From Fallopia convolvulus (Eukaryota > Streptophyta > Magnoliopsida > Caryophyllales > Polygonaceae), in the NCBI GenBank assembly GCA_964016875.1, contig OZ024724.1:50408438-50472437 (forward strand): a DNA stretch of 64,000 nucleotides, written 5' to 3'. Below are positions 1-10,952 of this stretch, piece by piece; the stretch's first letter is position 1, and each line of letters starts with the position of its first letter. A program made the translations under genes and the position numbers. The notes under the pieces are model-generated. The model did not search any database and was not told where the DNA came from. It worked only from the letters and a program-made list of their open reading frames with translations.

Positions 1-1600
1 TTTTTGTGCCTCCATCACGGGCCTCACCGCTCTATACAAGCCGACAACTTCTTCTTTGAGCTTCACAAAGGGTTAGAGAACGCATCCAAAAGTAAATTAC
101 CTAACCCAAATGATATATAATGATAAATTCCATCATTATGTTATGTATAGCCTTATTTTTATCCATCAAAGTTAAGGTTCGCAAAACCAACATGTGGCCT
201 TCGCCACCCCTTTTGTCTTCAATTTCGTGTCTGCAATTGTAATCTTAGACTTTCGTAGTCAGGTTATCCTCATCTTGCATCTTATTGTCGTTCGAATTGG
301 CAAACTGATATCGAATATACTCAACAAAGTTTCTCATTCCATTATTCATAGGTTGTTCAATAACATTTTTATTATGATGGTGCCAAATACATCACCATGG
401 CACCATATCACTATCAACTCCCGATATTCTATTTTTAATGCATTAAATACCGAGAGGTGTAGAGCCATCTATGTACTTTCTAACTAATATATTAACAATT
501 ATTATTACTATTAATGAGGCAATTAATCAAATTTATCCAAATAAAATTGATTAATCCAAACCATGATAATTTTATTTTTGAGTACAACTTTTTTTTTTTT
601 TTGGTAGAGAGTACAACTTTTTTTTTTGGTAGACAAAGTTCGGATTCGGGATGGACGGACAAATCACACACTAACGTCGACCGTCAATTTCCCTTCCTCA
701 CCACCTCTATCGATCTACATCAACCGTGCCGCCGTGGCTCATTTGCCGTCCATTTCATGTAACCAAATAAACCGATTCTTAAACATCTTACACTAATTCA
801 ACCAAAAAAAAACTTCTTAATTAATTACCCTAAAATGAAAAGGGAAAAAAAAAGCACTTGCCACTTTACCAATTACCACTAATATTATTACTTTTTGCAT
901 ATTGATTAGGGATAAGGCTTGCTTTTTTTACACTTTCATGTTCTTTGTCTAAAGTGTACTATATAAAAAGTACGGAGTTTATGCTTAATTTAATTAACAA
1001 CATAGCATATGATAGACTATTTATATAATACGTAGTTCGCGTACAATCTACCTACAATCAGTATAACAATACAAGCAATAGAAATTATAGTACATAAGTT
1101 TCCAAATGATGTAGGCATGTATGTAGCACATACTCCATATAGTCTTAGAAAATTGATGCTAATAAAGTAGTCTGTAGACCGTAGCATTTTGGGGTGGGAA
1201 ATACAATGCACAAAGACTACTGACTGCATGCAACTCTACATGTAGCCTATGTGGTATGTGCTAATTGTTTTTTAACTCCGTGATTAATTAGTTGATTAGC
1301 CAACTAACATACTGTAAAGCGTAACGTAAATTTATTAAAATTTAGTACAGTTTTTCTTTCTTCCGTTAATACATCGAAACAATGAATTTTGACATATTTA
1401 ACTTATCCGTCCACAAAATCTTGCGTCCCTGTCGAAGGGATTTTAAATAATGGATTCAAGTATTTTTACACTGCGGCGGAAAACTAATTAAAATTCATTT
1501 TTATATATAAAAAAATAAAATAAAACGACCCAACGATCAACTTTAAAGCCAATATTGTAATTTTACAAAAAGTCAGGGGCATTCCCTCACGCCTTTCTAC
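1..1600. other. AT-rich 5' flank, no gene recognised
   Basis: No ORF here resembles a known protein on either strand. Visible structure is limited to T-rich tracts, including a short direct duplication at about 581-632 in which a tract 'gtacaac' plus a long T run plus 'ggtaga' occurs twice. The only other point is a weak open stretch on the minus strand at 1-70, running off the window edge, which I could not identify. Confidence 0.5.
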
Positions 1601-1622
1601 AATCCTACCCCTCCCCAACTCC

Positions 1623-1630
1623 TATAAAAT
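1623..1630 (+). promoter_or_regulatory. TATA box of the SAUR gene
   Basis: The octamer TATAAAAT lies about 130 bp upstream of the SAUR start codon. A CT-rich stretch (about 1660-1755) between it and the ATG looks like a plant 5' leader. No clear auxin response pair was identified by eye. Confidence 0.6.
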
Positions 1631-1760
1631 CCTTTCTCCATCCAACGCTCCAAAACCCCCCTTCCCACTTCTCAAAAAGTCTTTCCTTCTTCTATTTACG
1701 AGAATACCACACCTCACCCGCTTCCTTCAACCGTCTTCTTTTCTCTTTCTTTCTCACAAA

Positions 1761-2201
1761 ATGTCAGCCGGAATCGGAAAATGCAGCAAGATCCGCCACA
1801 TTGTCCGGCTCCGCCAGATGCTCCGGCGGTGGCGACAGAAGGCGGCGGCCTCCCGCCGTTGCGTCCCCTCCGACGTCCCCGCCGGCCACATGGCCGTCTC
1901 CGTCGGGAACTCCGGCCGCCGGTTCGTGATCCGAGCGAGCCACCTCAACCACCCGGTTTTCCGGTCGCTGTTGGTCCAGGCGGAGGAGGAGTACGGATTC
2001 AGCAACCACGGGGGCCCGCTCGCCATCCCTTGCGACGAGCTTCTCTTTGAAGAGATCCTCCGCTTCGTCGGCCGCGCCGATTCCTCCTCCTGCTCTTCTC
2101 GGTTCGTCAATCTCGAGGATTTCCAGAAGCACTGCCACGCTGGCCTCCGCGGCATCAGCGAATCTCGGCCGTTGCTTTCTCAGAAGTCCGGCGTTTGGTG
2201 A
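1761..2201 (+). CDS. SAUR: SAUR-family auxin-responsive protein
   Basis: Intronless 146-residue ORF encoding a small auxin-up RNA protein. In the known family, SAURs inhibit PP2C.D phosphatases at the plasma membrane, which keeps H+-ATPases phosphorylated and promotes cell expansion. The SAUR domain spans about residues 39-103, with VPAGHMAVSV at the start, RRFVIRASHLNHPVF in the middle and EEEYGF before GGPLAIPCDE. The basic N-terminus (IGKCSKIRHIVRLRQMLRRW) is typical of the longer SAUR subgroup, and the 146-residue length fits it. The ATG is the first in frame after the CT-rich leader, and the context (cacaaaATGTC) is acceptable. The ORF is much richer in GC than its AT-rich surroundings, which creates long spurious ORFs in other frames. 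No break is seen, so it is probably functional. The exact orthologue cannot be named from sequence alone. Confidence 0.95.
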   Translation: MSAGIGKCSKIRHIVRLRQMLRRWRQKAAASRRCVPSDVPAGHMAVSVGNSGRRFVIRASHLNHPVFRSLLVQAEEEYGFSNHGGPLAIPCDELLFEEILRFVGRADSSSCSSRFVNLEDFQKHCHAGLRGISESRPLLSQKSGVW

Positions 2202-3257
2202 GTTTGGGAGGAGATGCGCTGAGTCGACCCGGCCGTGGCTCGTAAGAGTGAGTTGACTCGGTCATCGGAGGAAGTGATGTATTGATCTTTTAGAGGGAAT
2301 ATTATTATTTTTAGGGTTGAGATTTTTCTTGTTTTGTTTTTTTGGCAAGTGAAATTTGTGGGGGGCTATTAATGAGCCGAGTCGACTCAGTCTGGAGAAC
2401 GTACGAAAATGGAGATGGCAAACAAGTGCGGTGGAGCCGAGTTTGTACCACCGAGTCGTCCCGAGTCCGGTTCGGAGTGAGTCAAATCAGCGATGCGTGA
2501 AGCTCATAGAAAGCAAATCGGGGGAGAAATTAAAAAGGGTGAAAAGTGAGAAAACAAAAAGGGTTGAGCTGTACTTCACTCTTGTAAATTTCGTGATTAT
2601 TATCATTATTATTATTATTTCTTCCAAATTATTAATGGAGGAAAACTGTCGATTACGTACATTATGCTTAATAATTGTGTTAGATAGACTATTCACGATT
2701 CCTATTGACGTACAGAAAGGATATATAAGTAAACAATTGTAAAATTGAAAGAAGGGGGATCGGAGAACGTGGTGGGATGATGATAATGGAAGCATGTGCA
2801 AAGCGGAAATAAGTTGGTCCATGTGCAATGGCAACATGTAGAGAGAGTTCTGATGCCTCCTATCATGGAGGTGGAAAGGATGTTTGTTTGTATCAAAATA
2901 GGGTGTTTCTGGGCACGTACGTATTTTGTACAATGCTTTTGCTTTTGTTTGTATTTATGACAATTCATTCGGTTGGTCAAACTAACCGAAGTAAACACCA
3001 CACACATTTTAGGAAAACTTGCATTTAAACGTTTGCGACTTGGCCTGTCACTTAAGTGTTGTGACTTGGAAAGTTGATCGGTGAATTTAATTTGGAACTT
3101 CAGTCTTCACTGACGAATTTAATTGGTCATCAACTTTGATTATAAGGATATATCTTGTAACTAAACAAAATGCTGTGTAATTATACTACATGGATTAACT
3201 GGAAGTTAATAAATTGTTCTGATTAATACAGTAACATTTTCAGTATCAAATTTATTA
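2202..3257. other. SAUR 3' flank, no further gene recognised
   Basis: Contains the presumed 3' UTR (a T-rich stretch at about 2310-2345) and then ordinary intergenic sequence. The ORFs of 100-150 codons here, on both strands, match nothing I recognise and have no gene-like structure. Confidence 0.5.
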
Positions 3258-3498
3258 CTTCCTCTGTATAAGTCTATTTGTTTTTTAAGCATTTTACACA
3301 TATATTAAGGTAAGAGCTAGTATTACCACATTACCCCTATAATTTACCTACTTTATTTCTTGAGATGTGTGTGTGCAATTAATTGCATGAGTTGTTTGAG
3401 GGTAAAGTTGGAAAATTTTGGATAAAATACTTAAAAAGACAAGTAGAATTAGACAACTAGTTAAAGTTAGGAAGACAAATAGACTTATACGGAAGGAG
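3258..3498. mobile_element. Stowaway-type MITE with TA target duplication
   Basis: A 241-bp element bounded by TA on both sides. The left end reads CTTCCTCTGTATAAGTCTAT and the right end is its imperfect inverse (atagacttatacggaaggag). This is the Stowaway/Tc1-mariner terminal signature. Non-coding. It shares its terminal family with the element at 21542-21756. Confidence 0.85.
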
Positions 3499-4749
3499 TA
3501 TTTATTTGACCTTTGTACGTTAGGGCGTTCAATCTTGTAACTCACATGGCTGATTGGCTAGACTCTGTGACTTGAGGAAAATTTTCATTTCAGTTGATTG
3601 AAAGTTGTTTCCAATATTTGATACCCAATCCCCTTCACAATTACAACTTATCGAAAATTTAGACTTTTAGGCCTCCTCACATTTGTCTGATAGTGATTTG
3701 TAATAATTAATGTATAATGCATGAATTGCGGCAATTTACGAGCAACTATGTAATGTATTCTATGTTTTTATAGTTTCATAAAATGTGTTAGAAAACTCTC
3801 AAATGACAGTTGTGCTGTATTGAATGAGCAAAAGTGGACTTGATTATAATTAGTAAGAAACCCAAGTTATAATTATAACAGAAGGTCTTGCCAAAGTAGA
3901 GAACATTGTGGATGTAATCTATTTTAATTCTTGTAATTTGTAACATAAATATAAACTATCCTGAATGAGAAGCTCTCTCTTCTTTCTACATTTCTAGAGA
4001 GAGGATAAGCAAAATATGTCGAGAAGGCTCCACTCAGAAGACTAAATATTGCCGAGAAGACATCATCTGAGCTATCTTTGTGCGCAATCAGATTATATAT
4101 CAAACGCAATGAAGTAATTTTAGATTGTTGTCTCTACTGATATTTATTTATAAAATTGATTCTAACTTTGCCTAAATTGCTTACTGGAGGAACTAAGCCT
4201 CATACTTTTGATCTATTGGTGTGAGGACTTGGTGTGGTGTGCCGGTTTTCCGACACTTCCATCTCTCCTCTCTTCCGACTAATTTTGTTTCCCAGTCATG
4301 AATTTGCTCCCTTCCGATCGAAACTTTGGACCTACATTTTGTTTTCGAAGACGAACTCTTTGACCTCGGCAAATCAATTTAGTCATAGATTGTTTTTTTT
4401 TGCAAAGCCCCCTTGAATCACTTCTGATTGTAGATAATTTTGTTCTACTGTTGACCTTGATTAAGATCAAGTTGCGAGATTCTTCCCGTTATTCTGTTGG
4501 GTTACCGTCGACGATCCTCACCTATTGGGTTTTTTTTGTTCGATAGGCAGGTTTGCCTTTTTGATTTGCGTGCCGCTGGCCGACGTCTTCCATGGCGGCT
4601 CCCTTCCGATCTGCACGTTTGATGACCTTGTGGAATTGTTCATGATTTGGGTGGAAGACATCTTTTTGGACTAAGTTTGAGCCTAAATCTCCATGGCATT
4701 GCCCATTTCCCTTAAACAACCTCTTTATCTGTTCAACCTTTTTGTGTTT
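3499..4749. other. intergenic sequence, nothing recognised
   Basis: No coding similarity, RNA gene or clear repeat structure. The portion from about 4200 may be the 5' part of the non-LTR element whose 3' tail follows, but I cannot place its start. Confidence 0.4.
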
Positions 4750-5085
4750 GTTTTGGTTGGCAGGTCCATTCGAGTTGGCTAGTACTTCTTCAAAGAGTCG
4801 AACTTGAGTATATGGTTTTGGACCGATTCATTTTGGGCCAGGTCATCTTCTACAAATCCCCTCTTTGTTTGACCGTTGCGTCGGGCGCTACGTGTAGTGC
4901 TTCACTCACCCCGAGCCTGAACTTGTTTGTCGGGTTCTTTTTTTGGTTGTTTGTACTCTTTTCTCGTTTGTTTTGGTTGTTTAGGTCTTGTCTTCTCTTA
5001 TCCGGTCTCGGCTGCTGCCTCGTGTGGCCTCTTGATTTACCAAGCATGTCTGGTTACCGAAATCTTACCTTCATCAAAAAAATAA
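4750..5085 (+). mobile_element. non-LTR retroelement 3' tail, copy 1
   Basis: The stretch ends in an A-rich tail (atcaaaaaaataaaacaaac). It aligns by eye with two other places: 46060-46445 (plus) and 55425-55625 (minus). Shared landmarks are a 'cttcactcaccccga' block, a T/G-rich middle, then 'ctaccatgcatgtctggtac'-like sequence, then 'ttcatcaaaaaaa'. Three dispersed copies ending in A-rich tails point to a LINE- or SINE-type family. No coding sequence was recognised here. Confidence 0.55.
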
Positions 5086-5283
5086 AACAAACATACACTA
5101 TAGTACAAGCAACACACATATAGGTTTAGGTAGAGGCTAGGATAGGTGCTTGGCTCATGCATATATAAGATGTCATTGAACCACTTGACTCGAACTTAGA
5201 CTCAACCTTTGAGCCGCATGACCTAGCTATGGTCATTTATGGCTTTTGTGTTAAGTTGATCGGTTGATTTGGGCTGGTTTTAA

Positions 5284-6332
5284 GCTCCGTTCGGCAACAC
5301 TTATATGGATACTTATAAGTACCCAGTTACTTATATGGAAAAAATAAGCTTCGTTTTATGTGTTCGGCAAAATTTGCTTATTTAAAATAAGTAACTGTTG
5401 CTGTACAAAATCTCGTCTTCAATTCGTCTTTAATACACCAATTAAGAACTCCTCCTCTTCTGTTCCGTCTTCAATCTCTTGACCTAGAAAAACCTGAAAA
5501 ACAATGGACACATGGGGCGGGGACCCCCTAATCCACCTTCGATGCCTAAGTCAGAAGAGCAATTGTCGTTTGAGCGTCGAGGTACAACAAGAGAGCGGTG
5601 AAACCCTAAACAGTCGAGCTAAGCGAATATTATCCTGCCTAGGATTTCTGAATATGCTGATATGCACATGTGTCTCTCCCTACACGCTTGGGGCGTGTAT
5701 TTATAATGGAAGAGGGAGAGAAGGGGGGGCGAAAATTATATCTATCAGGCCGAAAATATTATCCTCCTAGGGCTGGCCAACTGCCTTAAAGCCCAAGTAA
5801 GGAATATTCCACCCTTTCTCCAACTTTAATTCTATCTTTAATGAAAGATAAAATCTTCCATTAAGTTGCATAACCGTCATATAATTTTATATAGAAAATA
5901 ACGAAAATAACTGCGCAGTAATTTTAATAAATACCTTTATAGCGAAAGTAACTATGATAATTATGTTTGTTTTACCCGCTCACAGTAACTTATATCCGAT
6001 ACTTATCTGTTGAAAAAATAATCAGCACCCCCTAACCTTATGTCAAATAAGCTAACTTATCTACCAAAATATAAGTAAGCAAGACCCACATGATTTCCAA
6101 TTAAATTTTATTTTTTATTTTTTTACTCTTCATTAATCCATTTTTAGTAATTTTACACTTCTTGCTTAAAATATCAACAATTTAGTTTACCGAACACATT
6201 TTGGATTATTTGGAAAATAAACAAATCATATCAGTATCCCATATCAGCATCCACGATCAACAACCATAAGTATCAGCATCAACATCAACATCAACATCAA
6301 CACCGATAAGTACCGATTTACCGTACGGAGCC
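5284..6332. mobile_element. inverted-repeat DNA element flanked by TTAA
   Basis: The left end is GCTCCGTTCGGCAACACTTA and the right end is its imperfect inverse (ccgtacggagcc). Both sides are flanked by TTAA (5280-5283 and 6333-6336). The subterminal regions repeat 'acttataagtac'-type motifs, and a (catcaa)n tract lies at about 6270-6300. A 'GCTCCGTTTGG'-like TIR with a 3-4 bp TTAA target fits PIF/Harbinger-type non-autonomous elements. hAT-like or piggyBac-like alternatives are not excluded. No transposase ORF. Confidence 0.6.
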
Positions 6333-7448
6333 TTAATGTGCGACTTTGGGCTTCATCTTGCCAGATGACATGTTGGGCCTAATCCGTTATTGGGCCGCCT
6401 CGCCTCTGATCCACGTTGATGAGCTCATTAAGTCAAATGATATGTTTGGGTTAATGAGAGGCTATCGAGAGGGAACGAAGTCGTCTTGGCTTTAGGGTTC
6501 CCTTATAAGGCTGTGAGGAAACCCTAGAGCTTTGTTTTGCTCATTTTTTATGGCATTATGGAATTCTAAGGTTTAGCTGACTCCACTGTACTTCCTGGAG
6601 AGATGGAGAGGCCATAGAAGAATGAAAGGGGGGAGAGAGAAGAGTGAGATGAGGGTGATCGGGGCCTTTGTTGCTTGAGCTCCTTCGAGCTTGCTTGTTC
6701 CGCTCTTTGTTCTTGTTGATTTGTGTTACCTCTTGTTTTTTATTTTGTTTCTAACCTTAGCTATATGTGTGTGTTCTTGCTTGTATCTGTGCGTGTGCAC
6801 TTTATGGCCTTGGGTGCCTAGTGTATTGGGTGAGTCTCCCCTCTTGAGGCTCTACGGAGTAGGACTTTGGTCCAAACCGCGTCAACAAACCTTTGTGTTT
6901 TATTTTTCAAAGTTTTTCAAACTTGTTTTAGAAAAATAGAAGCGAATTCGAGTAGATCTAGGTCTCAACAAATGGTATCACAACTTGGTGCTTTGGATTT
7001 GTGCTTCCGCTTGCATTTGGGGTCCAGATTGTTAGGGTTAAGGTTGTTCTACTCTTCTCTAAACATCTAAGTGATTGACTTAGTGTCTCTTTCCAGATCC
7101 ATGAGTGTGTGAGGCTGGAAAGTAATTTCCCTCTTTCTAAATCGTCTCTTTACTCGATCTTGTCTTCTCGACTCTACTCTTGTCCAAAACTATTCCAAAG
7201 TTTGTTTTTCGTTTGATAAAAAACCAAAACAAGTGGGTTTCTAGGTTTTGGCTCTTGAACTCGAGGTGAATCTAAGAACCTGGGTAATGGCTTGTGTTGG
7301 TGCAACCCTTTGTCGGTTCATACACTCCCCCCTTGCAAAAGGGGTTCTCTGTTGAAACCATAATACGAGACTACCTATTACTTATTTTGGCCGCTCAATT
7401 CTTCCTACTTTGCATGCCTCGTCCACATCTTTATGTCTTAATTAAATC
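6333..7448 (+). mobile_element. remnant 5' end of an LTR retrotransposon (PBS)
   Basis: At 6973 the sequence tggtatca, preceded by ...ctcaaca, resembles an initiator-Met-tRNA primer-binding site directly after an LTR end. The mismatch after tggtatca (caac instead of gagc) shows decay. The upstream T-rich sequence (about 6500-6970) is a candidate 5' LTR, but its start is not visible and it does not match the LTR at 9938. It therefore probably belongs to a different element from Copia 1. The rest holds nothing recognisable. Confidence 0.45.
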
Positions 7449-9937
7449 TTGTTGGTTCCTCAGATTACAAAAAGCTTAATTAGTGTATCACAATTATGTC
7501 GTGATAACAATATGTTTTTGGAATTTCACCCTACTTATTGTTGTGTAAAGAATTCACAGGGGCAGATCATACTAAGAGGTGAACTTGAGAATGGTCTTTA
7601 TCGGTTGCCATCATCATCCGTGTCTTCTGCGTCGTCTCCTCCGTGCGTCTTTCTTGGTGTTTGTGCTTCACTTCAAAGTTGGAAGCATTTCCTTGCGCAC
7701 CCTCATGAGTATTTTATGTCGTTTAGTTTCCGATTGTTCTTTACTTGTTTCTTGTAATAAATTAATCGCTCTCTGCGATTTTTTTCAATTAGGTATGAGT
7801 CATAGATTACATTTGTCTAGTCGTATCGAACATGCTAGTACTCTCTTTGAATTAGTTCATTCTGATATTTGGGGACCTTCCCCTATTAATTCAACAAATG
7901 ACAATCGTTATTATGTTTCCTTTATTAATGATTGTACGAAATTCATTTGGGTGTACTTTCTAACCAATAAATATCAAGTTCTATCCACTTTTTAGCATTT
8001 AAAAAAGATGAAAGAAACTCAATTTTCTACATCCATCAAAGCTCTTCAAATAGATTAGGGTGGGGAATATAGCAATCTCTCAACCTTTCTTCAATAAAAT
8101 GGTATTATTCATAAAATTTCTTGTCCATACACTTCCAAGCAGAATGGTTCTACAAAAAGGAGAAATCAAATCATTGTTGAAAAAGGCTTAGCTTTACTTG
8201 CCCATTCTTCCCTACCACAACAATTTTGGAAAAATGCCTTTCATACAGTAGTTTATTTGAACAATAGAACTCTCACTCCTGTTCTAAACTACAAATCTCC
8301 TTATGAATGCTTGTATGGCAATAAACTTGACAATGGCCTCTTAAAATCCTTTGGATGCCTATGCTATCCGTTTATTCGACTTTACAACAACAATAAAATT
8401 GAATTTCGATCTTAACCTTGTTTCTTTCTCAGATATAGTCCAAAACATAAGGGTTACAATTGCTATCATGTTACGACATCCAAACTGTTCATTGCACATC
8501 ATGTGATATTTGAACAATAAAGTCTCACTCCTGTTCTAAACTACAAATCTTCTTATGAATGCTTGTATGGCAATAAACTTGACAATGGCCTCTTAAAATC
8601 CTTTGGTTGCCTATGCTATTCGTTTATTCGGCCTTACAACAACAATAAACTTGAAATTCGATCTTAACCTTGTGTCTTTCTCGGATATAGTCCAAAACAT
8701 AAGGGTTACAATTGCTATCATGTTGCGACATCCAAAATGTTCATTGCATGTCATGTGATATTTGATGAAACGGTGTTTCCATACCCATCTCATCATAATT
8801 CTACTCATGCTCCACTTGTGTCACAAAATATGTATATACTCATTCATCTCTTGCAACATGCCTTTTTGGCGGCGGCCTTGATCCACCGCTTCTCACTTGC
8901 ATTCTCCGCCGGCAAACTGAGTCTCGCCAATGCCTCTAGCCTTGCTAGCCACTAGAATGCCTGAACCTCTTGTTGGAGTTCCTTCGATGTTGTCCACATT
9001 GTCCCCCTCCAACAACAAGCCCGTGCTAGACACAACTAGTCCATGTTCTCCACAGTCTTCGTCCTCTGTCTCGTTGCCTCGTCCACACCTTTAATGTAAA
9101 GAAGTATGTTTATGATGGAGCGAAGTAAAATGGTTGGCGCTATGCCCATAGCCTCTCCTGCTGAACTTGGCTCTCGTTTGATACAAACCGATGACCCCTT
9201 TGATGATCCCCACCTTTATCGCAACATGGCATAGGTGCATTACAATACGTTACCATTACCCGTCCTGAAATCTCATATGTTGTCAACTGCATTTTTCAAT
9301 TTATGCATAATCCCACCATTGTTCACGGGGCTCTTGTCAAACTTATTTTGAGGTATCTCAAAGGCTCCATCTCTTGTGGTCTTACTCTTTGACCAGCCAA
9401 CGGCCTTCGCCTTGTCACGTTTGTCGACATCGGTTGGGTCTCGGATCCTGATGATTGTAGGTCTCAACATGGCTTATCCATCTTCTTTGGTAGAAATCTC
9501 ATTAGTTGGTCCTCTCATAAGCAACAAGTTGTCGCTCGCTCAAGCACTGAAGCCGAGTATCGAGCCATAGCTTTTCTTGCCACTAAGGTAATTTGGCTTG
9601 AAGAACTTCTTCACGAAATGGGTGTCTCCATTGCTCAACCGCCCATCATCTTATGTGACAATCTTAGTACTACGTTCCTCTCCGCCAATCCTATATTACA
9701 TCAATGATCCAAGCACGTCAAGTTGGATTTCCATTTTGTTCTTGAACATGTTTAGGCTGGTCAGCTCATCGTTCGTCATATTCGTTCCCTTGACATTATT
9801 GCCCCTCCGTTTTTTATTTTTGCTCTCGGTCCTAGCCAACAAGGACATCTTCACCAAGGCTCTCGGGACTACTCGTTTTCAAGCCTTGCGATCTAAGCTT
9901 ACGGTTCGGTCATCCTGCCCATAATCTTGTGGGGGGA
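7449..9937 (+). pseudogene. Copia 1: decayed Ty1/copia polyprotein
   Basis: Fragments follow copia order. GAG-pre-integrase comes first at about 7449-7620 (SLISVSQLCRDN, ILRGELENGLYRLP). Integrase core is at about 7800-8500 (FELVHSDIWGPSPIN, FINDCTKFIWVYFL). RNase H is at about 9240-9900 (TITRPEISYVV; VVARSSTEAEYRA in a frame offset from the neighbouring ORFs; LEELLHEMGVS). The reverse transcriptase body is essentially missing between about 8960 and 9120. Many stops and frameshifts are present, plus a 253-bp tandem duplication in integrase. A polypurine tract (gtggggggа-like, about 9930-9937) leads into the 3' LTR. Clearly dead. Confidence 0.85.
8255..8760 (+). repeat. 253-bp direct tandem duplication within Copia 1 integrase
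   Basis: Positions 8255-8507 and 8508-8760 are near-identical, head to tail, starting at 'atttgaacaata' and running to 'catcatgtgata'. Both encode the integrase C-terminal region (YKSPYECLYGNKL ... GYNCYHV). A few substitutions separate the copies, so the duplication happened after insertion but is not very recent. Confidence 0.9.
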
Positions 9938-10122
9938 TGTTAACGATATTTTAGGAATCACCAAAGATAGAATTTCCTAATAATATCTTGCATTTATTTG
10001 TATATCTTTTATATTATTTTTTCCTCCAAGATTAGGGTTTTGGTATTCTTATTCTCTATGTAATCTGTATATACATTTTATTCACATGAATGAGAATAAT
10101 CTCTTCCCTCATATCTTTCACA
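9938..10122 (+). repeat. Copia 1 3' LTR
   Basis: It begins TGTTAACGATATTTTAGG immediately after the purine tract and ends about ...atatctttcaca, giving TG...CA termini and about 185 bp. No matching 5' LTR exists upstream, so the element is 5'-truncated. Confidence 0.65.
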
Positions 10123-10952
10123 GTACCGAATGACTTTAATACAATGAAATCACCCTCTCCTATTCCTATCGAAAAAAGAAGGAACATAATCAGCCCAAAT
10201 GTATCCACTATACATCTTTACCTAAAGAACTACATCTTTACGTAACTTCACATTTATTTTCCATTGGTGAACATGCCAATTCGATTAAAGTTAGCAACAA
10301 CAATTGGAATTAGGTGTGTTAGAGAGTTTGGATGTTGTCAATTCGAATACCATATAGGATTATAGTATTCATTCTTTTTTCTCTTTGATAAAGGTCTTTA
10401 TCCTTGCTTACCATAAAAGATAAGCTAATCAACAAACAAAACAACGAAGACTTGCTTATCCATGAATTTGAACTAATCAAGAAACGAGGTATGATGTCTT
10501 TTCAAATGAAGATGAGTAATAAATGTTGGTATATACTTTAGAGTTGATTTACGGCAAAAGCATTGTACGTGATGAGTGACGACCACCACCCATAGTGCGA
10601 AGATGAGTTTGGTGTAACATGAAGATGAGACTCGGGTACGAGACTTTGACAAAAATGGTGGACATTAATTGACCCAAAATGTACACTTGTAGCCCTATAG
10701 TTTGCTACTAACCTTCTCAAGGCTTGTGACGAGCATATGGTTGCGTCTTTTCAGTTGCGTAAAGTATTGATTCAGACAGTGTCATGTTTGGGTGAGACAC
10801 CGACCAACTGCAAAATCGTCATGTTTGTTTGCAAAAATGAAAGTGTTTATATCGACCATACAATATATACTCCGTACTGCATTTTTTTTACTTAATATTC
10901 CCTTTTATTGAAAAAATAGGTGATGCATTAACGAAATTAGATAGTAAATTAA
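10123..10952. other. intergenic sequence, nothing recognised
   Basis: AT-rich sequence between Copia 1 and the first Helitron. No gene, RNA or clear repeat was recognised. Confidence 0.5.

Noticed and set aside
1..72. Open minus-strand stretch at the window edge that could be an exon (KLKEEVVGLYRAVRPV)
   Set aside because: It is only about 20 codons, runs off the edge, and resembles no family I can name. The possible splice acceptor before it is not enough.
1754..2155. Long ORFs antisense and in the other plus frame across the SAUR gene
   Set aside because: They are side effects of the GC-rich SAUR coding sequence, and only the 146-codon frame has family motifs.
2487..3007. ORFs of 148 and 101 codons on the minus strand
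   Set aside because: They overlap one another, have His/Leu/Phe-rich random-looking composition, and show no domain or gene-like leader.
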